This document shows, piece after piece, positions 14,290 through 20,029 of a stretch of DNA of 20,029 bases. The DNA is from an uncultured Collinsella sp. (GTDB lineage: Bacteria > Actinomycetota > Coriobacteriia > Coriobacteriales > Coriobacteriaceae). Made by a program: the position numbers and the translations under genes. The stretch covers positions 1-20,029 of the forward strand of contig CAAEUX010000090.1 in NCBI GenBank assembly GCA_900759335.1, read 5' to 3'. Position 1 is the stretch's first letter. Each line of letters begins with the position of its first letter. A model generated the notes under the pieces. That model was not told where the DNA came from, made no database searches, and saw only the letters and a program-made list of their open reading frames with translations.

Positions 14290-14769
14290 GTTGAACAGAT
14301 TGTCGATGGGATCGGGGGCGGAACTGGGGAGATAGCGGATTTCTAGCTCTATGCCGAGTTCTTGCAGCTCTTTGAGGGCGGCGATGTCCGTATCGTCTAC
14401 GGCAACGGCAGGCGTTGCAGAGCGCTTGCCCTCCCCCGCCCGCATATGGCCGATGCTGATCTTGGTTATTGGCACACCGCCCTTAACCAGTGCGAGTGCA
14501 TCGGCGGGTGAGGCTACCATGACCAGAATCCATTGACGCGGCGTTGCGGTACGAATGATGTCGATGGCCCTTTGCACCGAGAAAAACCGCGTCCAAACGC
14601 CTTCTGGCGCGGCCACCCTCATGGATGCCCATTGGCGCGAATCCGCCGCGATCTCATCGTTGACGATTAGGACAAGGTTGGAGCCCACGGCTTCGTTCCA
14701 CAGCTCAACGTCTTGCCCGTAAATGAAACGGTCATCGATACGCGTGAGAAGGATCCTGGGTTGAGCCAT
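14287..14769 (-). CDS. Orphan PTS mannose/sorbose-family IIB, active-site His replaced by Tyr
   Basis: This 160-residue protein has the full length of a mannose-family IIB domain. The N-terminal signature reads RIDDRFIYGQ, where active members have RIDDRLIHGQ. The phosphorylated histidine is therefore Tyr17 (codon TAC, one transition from CAC). The rest is well kept: VNDEIAADSRQ, AAPEGV, GGVPITKISIGHMR and a C-terminal LKELQELGIELEIRYLP. No IIA, IIC or IID gene is adjacent, so it cannot pass phosphate in the usual way; a regulatory or sugar-sensing role is conceivable. The ATG is preceded by GGGG at suitable distance; a GTG one codon earlier is less likely. It is divergent from tRNA-Thr. Confidence 0.85.
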   Translation of the reverse strand: MAQPRILLTRIDDRFIYGQDVELWNEAVGSNLVLIVNDEIAADSRQWASMRVAAPEGVWTRFFSVQRAIDIIRTATPRQWILVMVASPADALALVKGGVPITKISIGHMRAGEGKRSATPAVAVDDTDIAALKELQELGIELEIRYLPSSAPDPIDNLFN

Positions 14770-14858
14770 CACTGCCCCATTCTGCTTGAGACCCGTAAGA
14801 GCAAGACATCACGCCTCCAATATTAGTGCATTTAAAGTGAGAAAAGCCGTCAGAACAC

Positions 14859-14887
14859 TTGCGCGGATTTGTGATGTCCCGTATCAT
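14859..14887 (+). promoter_or_regulatory. Sigma70-type promoter of tRNA-Thr
   Basis: TTGCGC (14859-14864) and TATCAT (14882-14887) are separated by exactly 17 bases, 39 bases before the tRNA. Confidence 0.7.
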
Positions 14888-14926
14888 AGACAGCCGTTGA
14901 CGCCTCAGTTGCGTCACCACATGGCC

Positions 14927-15002
14927 GCCAGCGTAGCTCAGTTGGTAGAGCACCGCTCTCGTAAAGCGGGGGTCACCGGTTCGAGCCCGGTCGCTGGCTC
15001 CA
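14927..15002 (+). tRNA. tRNA-Thr (anticodon CGT)
   Basis: A complete cloverleaf is visible. The acceptor arms are GCCAGCG and CGCTGGC and the D-loop region is GCTCAGTTGGTAGAGC. The anticodon stem CCGCT/AGCGG holds the loop CTCGTAA (anticodon CGT at 14960-14962), and the T arm is ACCGGTTCGAGCCCGGT. The discriminator is T and CCA is encoded. It decodes ACG. Confidence 0.97.
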
Positions 15003-15013
15003 TTGCACAAGAT

Positions 15014-15036
15014 AGCCGCCTTCGGGCGGCTTTTTT
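15014..15036 (+). terminator. Terminator of tRNA-Thr
   Basis: AGCCGCC and GGCGGCT form a stem with a TTCG tetraloop, followed by a run of six T. Confidence 0.92.
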
Positions 15037-15099
15037 GTTGCCGATTTCTGGCGAACATCCGCCAGCCCAAGCACAACGCCGCTGGTAACTCCCCTACTC

Positions 15100-15152
15100 A
15101 ACAACAAGCCCCGCCAACCTCAATCCCCAAAGGAATCGCGATCGGCGGGGCT
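15100..15152 (-). terminator. Terminator of the nagA-yhcH operon
   Basis: On the minus strand AGCCCCGCC (15152-15144) pairs with GGCGGGGCT (15115-15107), followed by TGTTGTTG. It lies about 45 bases past the yhcH-type stop. The loop is long (28 bases) and the T-tract is interrupted. Confidence 0.7.
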
Positions 15153-15198
15153 CAAACGCGCTCCCCAAGGGGAACCACGCTAGCTCACGAGCAGTTCG

Positions 15199-15672
15199 TT
15201 ACTCTTCCCAGTAAGCATCTGCAAGCAGCTTAAAGCAGATCTTCTTGACCGGCTGTGCGCCATCGCCCGGGAACTCGAGCGTGGGCATGTGAGGCTCGCC
15301 GGCAACGAACAGCGCAAACTTGTCGTCGGCAAGATCGCCGGCGATCGAAGCGTCGGAATCGACCAGATCGTAGTCGTCCTTCTCGTCAAACTCCTGGACC
15401 AGCGTCAGGCTGCCCGTGGCAACCTTAAAGGCCTCGCGACCCTCGACGTCGATCTGCAGGTCGTGATAGCGCTGATGCGTCTCGTAGTGAGCCTCGGCCT
15501 CGGGACGCGTCGTGGGAGCCATGACGTTCGCATAGACCTTGTCGCCCAGAATCGGATGGCTGCCGACCTCGAGCTGCGCCGGATCGTTCTCCTCGAGCCA
15601 GTCGATCAGCACGTCGAGGCCCTTGAGCATTCCGCGATACTCTTCGATATCGCCCAATGCACCGTAAATCAT
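15199..15672 (-). CDS. YhcH/YjgK/YiaL family protein (NanQ-like sugar anomerase)
   Basis: This 157-residue cytoplasmic protein belongs to the DUF386 cupin-like family, whose characterised member NanQ speeds anomerisation of sialic acids. The metal-site features are AHYETHQRYHDLQI (His62, His66, His70) and AGEPHMP (Glu126, His128). Length is normal. GAGGGG seven bases before the ATG supports the start. It follows nagA by 32 bases on the same strand, so the two are probably co-transcribed. The pairing suggests it handles an amino-sugar or sialic-acid anomer feeding the GlcNAc-6-P pathway, but no sialate lyase, kinase or epimerase gene is in the window. Confidence 0.85.
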   Translation of the reverse strand: MIYGALGDIEEYRGMLKGLDVLIDWLEENDPAQLEVGSHPILGDKVYANVMAPTTRPEAEAHYETHQRYHDLQIDVEGREAFKVATGSLTLVQEFDEKDDYDLVDSDASIAGDLADDKFALFVAGEPHMPTLEFPGDGAQPVKKICFKLLADAYWEE

Positions 15673-15704
15673 CTAAATCCCCTCTCGGATCGTTTCTTTG
15701 GCAG

Positions 15705-16874
15705 CTACTCGGTAAACGCATTACCGACGCTGTTGCCACCCACATACGTCTCGACCAGGGTAAGGTCGGGATTGAACACGACAAAGTCGGCATCGCGGCC
15801 AGGCATAATGCTGCCACATTTATCCTCGACGTGAGCAGAACGCGCGGGCACCTCGGTCGCCATGCGAATTGCGATATCGGCGCTCGCAAGGCCCCAGTCG
15901 ACGATGTTCTTGACGCCCTGTGCGAGCGTGAGCACCGAGCCGGCGATAGCAGAGCCATCGGCGAGCCAACAAAGGTTGTCCTTCATAATGACATCCATGC
16001 CACCGCTGGTGTACTTGCCCTCGGGCATGCCGCCGCAACCCAGGCAGTCGGTGATCAGCACCGTGTGTTGCCAGCCCTTGGCTTGCAGCAGGGCCTTGAT
16101 AGCAGCGGGGTTGACGTGCTTGCCATCGCAGATGATCTCGGCATAGGTGTTAGGAGTGGTCATAGCGGCTCCGACGACACCGGGCTCACGGTGATGGAGG
16201 CCACGCTGGCCGTTATAGGTATGCGTAAAGCAGCTGGCGCCAGCATTGATGGCGGCGGCGCACTCATCATAGGTGGCATCGGAGTGGCCAATGCAGGTCA
16301 CGACGCCCTTTGCGCTCAAAGCAGCGGCGTAAGCGGCAGCGCCATCGCGCTCGGCCGCCATGGCGCTCTTGACGATACGACCGCCGGCAGCCTCCTGCCA
16401 CTCGTCAAAAATTTCCTCGGACGGGTCGATCAGATAAGCAGGGTTCTGGGCGCCCACATGCTTCATGGTAAAGAACGGACCCTCCAGGTAGATACCCTGA
16501 ATACGAGCACCGCAGAACTCGGGCCCGCGCTCTTCGTCCGCCTGTGCAATAGCGGCACAGGCGTCCTTGATCTGCTCCACGCCGTCGGTAAAGGTCGTAG
16601 GCAGCCAGCTGGTGGTACCACGACGAGCGAGCTCGGTCGAGCTGATGTTGATACCCTCGGCATCGTTATCGGTCGTGGCATGGTTATAGAAGCCATGAAT
16701 GTGGGTGTCTACCATGCCCGGCGCAATCCATGTACCCGAATAATCTTTGATCTCACAGGCGGGCTCATCGGCCTGCCAAGCGCCAAAGACGCCGTCTTCG
16801 ACCATGAGGTAGCCGCCCAGCTGCGGCCCCGCCGGCAAAAAGAACTTGTCGGCCTTGATAGCATACGTGCTCAT
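15705..16874 (-). CDS. nagA: N-acetylglucosamine-6-phosphate deacetylase
   Basis: This 389-residue cytoplasmic amidohydrolase converts GlcNAc-6-P to glucosamine-6-P and acetate. Landmarks in order are DTHIHG (His58, His60), LEGPFF (Glu131, metal ligand), GHSDATY (His197), FTHTYNG (His218), DGKHVNP, and LITDCLGCGG with the catalytic Asp276. Then come GSVLTLAQGVKN and a C-terminal GRDADFVVF typical of the family. The start is supported by GGGAG six bases upstream. It works on the product of the nagE-like permease at 17982-19472 and is probably controlled by the GntR regulator next to it. The Cys-rich ITDCLGCGG variant is less usual than ITDA. No nagB follows. Confidence 0.95.
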   Translation of the reverse strand: MSTYAIKADKFFLPAGPQLGGYLMVEDGVFGAWQADEPACEIKDYSGTWIAPGMVDTHIHGFYNHATTDNDAEGINISSTELARRGTTSWLPTTFTDGVEQIKDACAAIAQADEERGPEFCGARIQGIYLEGPFFTMKHVGAQNPAYLIDPSEEIFDEWQEAAGGRIVKSAMAAERDGAAAYAAALSAKGVVTCIGHSDATYDECAAAINAGASCFTHTYNGQRGLHHREPGVVGAAMTTPNTYAEIICDGKHVNPAAIKALLQAKGWQHTVLITDCLGCGGMPEGKYTSGGMDVIMKDNLCWLADGSAIAGSVLTLAQGVKNIVDWGLASADIAIRMATEVPARSAHVEDKCGSIMPGRDADFVVFNPDLTLVETYVGGNSVGNAFTE

Positions 16875-16960
16875 CTATGCTCCCGTACCCGCAGTGTGTT
16901 TTAGGGCGGATCAAAAACCACTGCATTGTTAATTCGAGCGATTGTTCGTTGCCTTCTACC

Positions 16961-16999
16961 GCTTGGCACATTTTGCACCCGCCGCAAAACACGCCAAGC
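16961..16999 (-). other. Nested hairpin in the nagA leader
   Basis: Two 16-base arms (16961-16976 and 16984-16999) flank a 7-base loop. As minus-strand RNA they pair along the full length, with three G-U pairs in the middle (GUG opposite UGU). The plus-strand RNA would have three A-C mismatches instead. It lies about 90-125 bases before the nagA start, after the gntR stop. No T-run follows, so it is not a simple terminator. Confidence 0.5.
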
Positions 17000-17017
17000 C
17001 GTTTATACCCAATAACT

Positions 17018-17749
17018 CTAGACTGCGCGGTTGTGGTAGACCTTGTACTTAAACTGGTCGGCGCGCGCAACCGAACGCGTATACTCGATAACCTCGTTGT
17101 TCATGTCATATGTGGTGCGAATCAAATCCAGGACCGGTGCGCCTTCAGCAATCTCGAGCAAACGAGCGTCGGAATGGCGGGCGATACTCGCATAGAATTC
17201 TTCCTCTGCCACGCGAACTTTCTCGTGAAAGTCCTGCTCGATCATGTCGTACAGCGATTTGTTCTCGATCATGGGGCGCTTAAGCGCAAAGAACTTGCGA
17301 CTTGGCAGATATGTACACTCAATCATCAGCGGCACACCATCGGCTATACGCAGGCGCTTGATCTTGTACAGACGCTCGCCCAGGCGCGCGTTCATCTCTA
17401 CGGCAATATTCTTGTCAGCCTCGACCTCGGTAAACTCAAGAATCGTCGTCTTGGGCACACGGCCGATCGCCTTCATCTGCTCGGTAAAGCTGTATGTCTG
17501 CGTGAGGTTTGCCGTTTGCAGAGAGCGGTCGCACACCATGGTTCCACGGCCGCGCTGACGAACCACCAAGCCTAGGCGCTCAAGCTCCTGTAGGGCAAGG
17601 CGAACCGTCGTACGCGAGAGCCCGTAGCGCTCCGACAAGTCACGCTCAGACGGCAAATAGTCGCCGGGTCGAAGCTCGTGATCGATTTTATCGGTCAGCA
17701 AATCGACGAGCTGATCGTACAGAGGTTGTTTGCGCGCTCCCATTGCCAT
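17018..17749 (-). CDS. GntR-family regulator with UTRA domain (NagR-like)
   Basis: This 243-residue cytoplasmic repressor has an N-terminal GntR winged helix (about 6-72, including PSERDLSERYGLSRTTVRLALQELERLGLVVRQRGRGT) and a C-terminal UTRA effector domain (about 90-235). I chose the ATG at 17749 because AGG lies seven bases upstream and the domain starts right after; a GTG at 17800 would add 17 unrelated residues. The NagR/DasR branch responds to GlcN-6-P or GlcNAc-6-P. Its place between nagE and nagA, and TTGGT-type palindromes in its own and nagE's upstream regions, support that role. Confidence 0.88.
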   Translation of the reverse strand: MAMGARKQPLYDQLVDLLTDKIDHELRPGDYLPSERDLSERYGLSRTTVRLALQELERLGLVVRQRGRGTMVCDRSLQTANLTQTYSFTEQMKAIGRVPKTTILEFTEVEADKNIAVEMNARLGERLYKIKRLRIADGVPLMIECTYLPSRKFFALKRPMIENKSLYDMIEQDFHEKVRVAEEEFYASIARHSDARLLEIAEGAPVLDLIRTTYDMNNEVIEYTRSVARADQFKYKVYHNRAV

Positions 17750-17776
17750 AATGATACCTGCCGGATAAATGACTCG

Positions 17777-17794
17777 AAATTGGTTGTAACCAGA
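17777..17794. promoter_or_regulatory. Putative GntR operator (site A), own promoter
   Basis: AAATTGGTTGTAACCAGA contains the palindrome TGGTT-GT-AACCA. It matches the nagE upstream site at 19779-19796 in 15 of 18 positions and lies 28 bases before the regulator start, where it could mediate autorepression. Confidence 0.55.
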
Positions 17795-17879
17795 CACCAC
17801 GTACTATAGCAGTTTTATTGGAATAACAGCAGGTCAACCAGCATATTTCAATATTGTTTGCCGGTTGATAGCCTGCGCA

Positions 17880-17893
17880 CTGTAATACCAATT
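17880..17893. promoter_or_regulatory. Possible second GntR site (site B)
   Basis: On the minus strand it reads AATTGGTATTACAG, sharing AATTGGT and CAG with sites A and C. The surrounding TGTAAT-ACCA-ATTACA is itself an inverted repeat (17881-17896). Confidence 0.4.
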
Positions 17894-17921
17894 ACAACGC
17901 TACATCAGGTATCGAGGTAGC

Positions 17922-17955
17922 AAAAAGGGCCGCCCCCGCGGAGCGGGACGACCCT
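17922..17955 (-). terminator. Terminator of the nagE-like gene
   Basis: On the minus strand AGGGTCGTCCCGC pairs with GCGGGGGCGGCCCT around TCC, followed by TTTT. It lies about 27 bases past the stop. Confidence 0.85.
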
Positions 17956-17981
17956 TTGCAAGACAGATACGTCTTTAAGGC

Positions 17982-19472
17982 TTAGAGAAGCTTCTTGAGC
18001 TCCTCGGCAACAGCCTGGACCTGCGTGCCGATGATGACCTGGGTAGCACCCTTGTCCATCTTCATGACACCCAGAGCGCCGGCCTTCTTGCAGGCAGCCT
18101 CGTCGACCAGAGCGGAATCGCCAAGCTCGAAGCGCAGGCGAGTAGCGCAGCAGTCAACGGTCTTGACGTTCTCCTTGCCACCGACGGCAGCAAGAACAGC
18201 GGCGGCCAGAGCGGCGAACTTGTCGTCGCCAGCAGCGGCGGAAGCGGAGGTCTCCTCGACATCCTCATCCTCGCGACCAGGGGTCATGAGGTTGAACTTG
18301 GTGATGGCGAAGCGGAACACGAGGTAGAAGACCAGGAAGGCAGCGATGCCCAGCGGGATGATCATCCAGGTGTTGGCAGCAGCCGGGAGGCTAGAGGAGA
18401 ACAGGAGGTCGGTAGCACCAGCGGAGAAGCAGAAGCCAGCACGGAAACCAACATAGTAGGTGATGATGGTGAAGATGCCGTACAGGGCAGCGTACACGAC
18501 GTAGAGCGGGAAGCACAGGAACATGAAGCCGAACTCGAAGGGCTCGGTGACGCCGCAGACGAAGGCGCAGATGGCAGCGGAGACAACCAGGCCGATAGCA
18601 GCCTTCTTGTTCTTAGCGGTCTGAACCATAGCCAGGGCAGCGCCCGGGATACCGAACATCATGCAGGGGAAGAAGCCGGACATGTACATACCGAGGCTCC
18701 ACTTGACGTCAGCAGAGGTCTCGCCAGCCCAGAAGTGGGTCAGGTCGCCCAGGCCGATGGTGTCGAACCAGAACACGTTGTTCAGAGCGTGGTGCAGACC
18801 GGTCGGGATGAGTAGGCGGTTAAGGAAGGCGTAGATGCCAGCGCCGATACCACTCATGGCGGCGATACCCTCACCAAGAGCAACAAGAGCACCGAAGATG
18901 AGCGGCCAAGCAAAGAGCAGGACGACAGAGACGACGATGCAGATGACGGCGGTCATGATGGCGACGCAACGCTTGCCGGAGAAGAAGGCCAGCCAGTCGG
19001 GAAGACGAGTGTCCTTGAACTTGTTGTAGCAAGTGCCACCGATGACGGCGGACAGGATGCCGATGAAGGAGTTACCAGCGATCTTGGAGAACGCGATGCC
19101 CTCGGTCGTGGCAAGCCAAGCGGTCTGAGCATCGGCGTCCATACCACGAATGGTGCCAACAACAGCGGGGTTCAGGAGCTGCTGGATCATCAGGAAGGCG
19201 ACGAGGCCAGCGAGGCCAGCGGTGCCATCGTGATCGTCGGCAAGGCCGACAGCGGCGCCGACTGCGAACAGCCAGGCCATGTTATCGATAAGAGCGCCGC
19301 CTGCCTTGATGAGCAGGAAACCGGCGGTATAGGCAAAACCGGTAGTGTCACCGGCAGCACCCATGACTGCGGGAGCGAGCAGGTAGCCCACGCCCATAAG
19401 AATACCTGCGACGGGAAGCGCCGCGACGGGAAGCATCAGCGCTTTGCCGAGCTTCTGGAGGTACTTCATCAT
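17982..19472 (-). CDS. nagE: PTS glucose/N-acetylglucosamine-family IICB permease
   Basis: This 496-residue membrane protein has IIC at about residues 1-390 and IIB at about 420-496. IIC features include LPVAALPVAGILMGVGYLL, GLHHALNNVFWF and CGVTEPFEFGFMF, the sugar-site region. The HALNNVFWFDTIGLGDL context resembles GlcNAc permeases more than PtsG. IIB carries VDCCATRLRF, with Cys442 the phosphorylation site. The start is the ATG preceded by GGAGGAG at seven bases; the frame is open 99 bases further upstream without support. There is no fused IIA, so a separate glucose-type IIA must donate phosphate. The neighbouring GntR, nagA and yhcH-type genes support GlcNAc as substrate. Glucose is the main alternative. 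Confidence 0.9.
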   Translation of the reverse strand: MMKYLQKLGKALMLPVAALPVAGILMGVGYLLAPAVMGAAGDTTGFAYTAGFLLIKAGGALIDNMAWLFAVGAAVGLADDHDGTAGLAGLVAFLMIQQLLNPAVVGTIRGMDADAQTAWLATTEGIAFSKIAGNSFIGILSAVIGGTCYNKFKDTRLPDWLAFFSGKRCVAIMTAVICIVVSVVLLFAWPLIFGALVALGEGIAAMSGIGAGIYAFLNRLLIPTGLHHALNNVFWFDTIGLGDLTHFWAGETSADVKWSLGMYMSGFFPCMMFGIPGAALAMVQTAKNKKAAIGLVVSAAICAFVCGVTEPFEFGFMFLCFPLYVVYAALYGIFTIITYYVGFRAGFCFSAGATDLLFSSSLPAAANTWMIIPLGIAAFLVFYLVFRFAITKFNLMTPGREDEDVEETSASAAAGDDKFAALAAAVLAAVGGKENVKTVDCCATRLRFELGDSALVDEAACKKAGALGVMKMDKGATQVIIGTQVQAVAEELKKLL

Positions 19473-19673
19473 ATGGTATCTCCTCCAACCTTTCTTTCGT
19501 TGTTCACCAACGAGTTCCATGTCCGCGCCTTGTGCATACCGGCTTCTCCGCTTGCCGGCATTGATGCGCAAACTTAGACAACCCAGTCCCTATTTGGGGT
19601 TGCTGGTATGTACGGTAGCACACACTCAATTCAAACGTCCACCACATTTCGTTCAAATTACTATATCGTTGCC

Positions 19674-19701
19674 AAACGGTTATTTTTTGCCCGTAAACGG
19701 T
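19674..19701 (-). promoter_or_regulatory. 28-bp ACCGTTYAC direct-repeat box upstream of nagE
   Basis: On the minus strand it reads ACCGTTTACGGGC, AAAAAATA, ACCGTTT, with the same 21-base repeat spacing as the lacF box. A TATAGT -10 candidate (19660-19665) follows eight bases after the second repeat and has no recognisable -35. That is the layout expected of an activator-dependent promoter. It would give a leader of roughly 180 bases before nagE. Confidence 0.5.
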
Positions 19702-19778
19702 AATTTACGCAGGTAGACATGGTGCGTTTCTTTCATTACCAAACTAATTCTTAGCAATTTCCATTCGATTTCGTCTCA

Positions 19779-19796
19779 AAATTGGTTACTACCAGA
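19779..19796. promoter_or_regulatory. Putative GntR operator (site C)
   Basis: AAATTGGTTACTACCAGA contains TGGT-TACT-ACCA and nearly matches site A in the gntR promoter. It lies about 310 bases upstream of nagE and 80 upstream of the direct-repeat box. Confidence 0.5.
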
Positions 19797-19802
19797 TGAA
19801 CA

Positions 19803-19826
19803 GTGGTACCACATTGTTACTACCAG
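19803..19826. promoter_or_regulatory. Second GntR-like site next to site C
   Basis: ATTGTTACTACCAG (19813-19826) repeats site C with one base deleted, about 32 bases (three turns) further on. The perfect palindrome GTGGTACCAC (19803-19812) lies between them. Confidence 0.4.
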
Positions 19827-19935
19827 TTTAGCCGAAATCGTTTTCACTTTATATGAATAAAGTGTCCCAAAATTTGCATACAACCACCCCCTCTCATCGC
19901 CCTCCCCAGAGTGCAAAAAGCCCGCTAGAACGATA

Positions 19936-19978
19936 TGAACTGCCTCCCATTTCTTGGACATGAGAAATGGGAGGCTTT
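19936..19978 (+). repeat. 43-bp hairpin repeat, right copy
   Basis: This is the exact reverse complement of 53-95: arms 19942-19954 and 19963-19975, 8-base loop TGGACATG, followed by TTTCTTTAT. On the plus strand it looks like a terminator, but no plus-strand gene precedes it in the window. The remaining bases of 19827-20029 hold no supported gene. Confidence 0.6.
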
Positions 19979-20029
19979 CTTTATGCGCGTTGATTTGAGG
20001 GTGAAGCATGATGTCGAGGCCAGGAAGGC

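Noticed and set aside
14732..15076. Minus-strand frame including SDRARTGDPRFTRAVLYQLSY
   Set aside because: This is the well-known false protein made by translating the antisense of a tRNA gene.
15657..16904. A 415-codon plus-strand frame opposite nagA
   Set aside because: The composition is that of a reverse-complement shadow, and nagA motifs are complete on the other strand.
19776..20009. A 77-codon minus-strand frame at the right edge
   Set aside because: It overlaps operator-like repeats and the hairpin repeat, has no convincing ribosome site and no recognisable domain.

Overview
The window looks like a carbohydrate-uptake region from a high-GC, gut-type actinobacterium. Protein style, GC content, codon use and the density of phosphotransferase (PTS) genes suggest Collinsella or another coriobacterium. 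That placement rests on resemblance only; no 16S rRNA or other taxonomic marker is present.

Left half (1-10.5 kb): a Lac-type beta-glycoside PTS region. One IIA gene (lacF, minus strand) is followed by two paralogous cassettes. Each cassette has a LacI-family repressor (minus), a divergent promoter region with LacI-type palindromes, a lacE-like IICB permease gene, a short intercistronic hairpin, a lacG-like GH1 6-phospho-beta-glycosidase gene, a strong terminator, and a pair of 55-57 bp palindromic repeats. The permeases phosphorylate a beta-galactoside or beta-glucoside during import and the GH1 enzymes cleave the 6-phospho-disaccharide. The single IIA probably serves both permeases.

Middle (10.5-14.3 kb): a Fic-domain protein gene of visibly lower GC, with a 32-bp-arm inverted repeat over its promoter. 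Then a DeoR-family repressor divergent from an aldose 1-epimerase (mutarotase), a terminator, and a 152-bp MITE-like element with 22-bp perfect terminal inverted repeats.

Right half (14.3-20 kb): an orphan mannose-family PTS IIB whose active-site histidine is replaced by tyrosine, and a tRNA-Thr(CGT) with a good promoter and terminator. The rest is an amino-sugar block on the minus strand: a nagE-like GlcNAc IICB, a GntR/UTRA regulator (NagR-like), nagA, and a YhcH/NanQ-type sugar anomerase gene. GlcNAc would enter as GlcNAc-6-P and be deacetylated by NagA; no nagB is in the window.

The most notable non-coding signals are these. An ACCGTTYACSG element sits upstream of all four sugar-PTS transcription units in the same orientation; at lacF and nagE it expands to a 28-bp direct-repeat box. 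There are also family-specific LacI and GntR operator sets, the duplicated paired palindromes, the Fic promoter inverted repeat, the MITE-like element, and a 43-bp hairpin repeat present in inverted orientation at both ends of the window.
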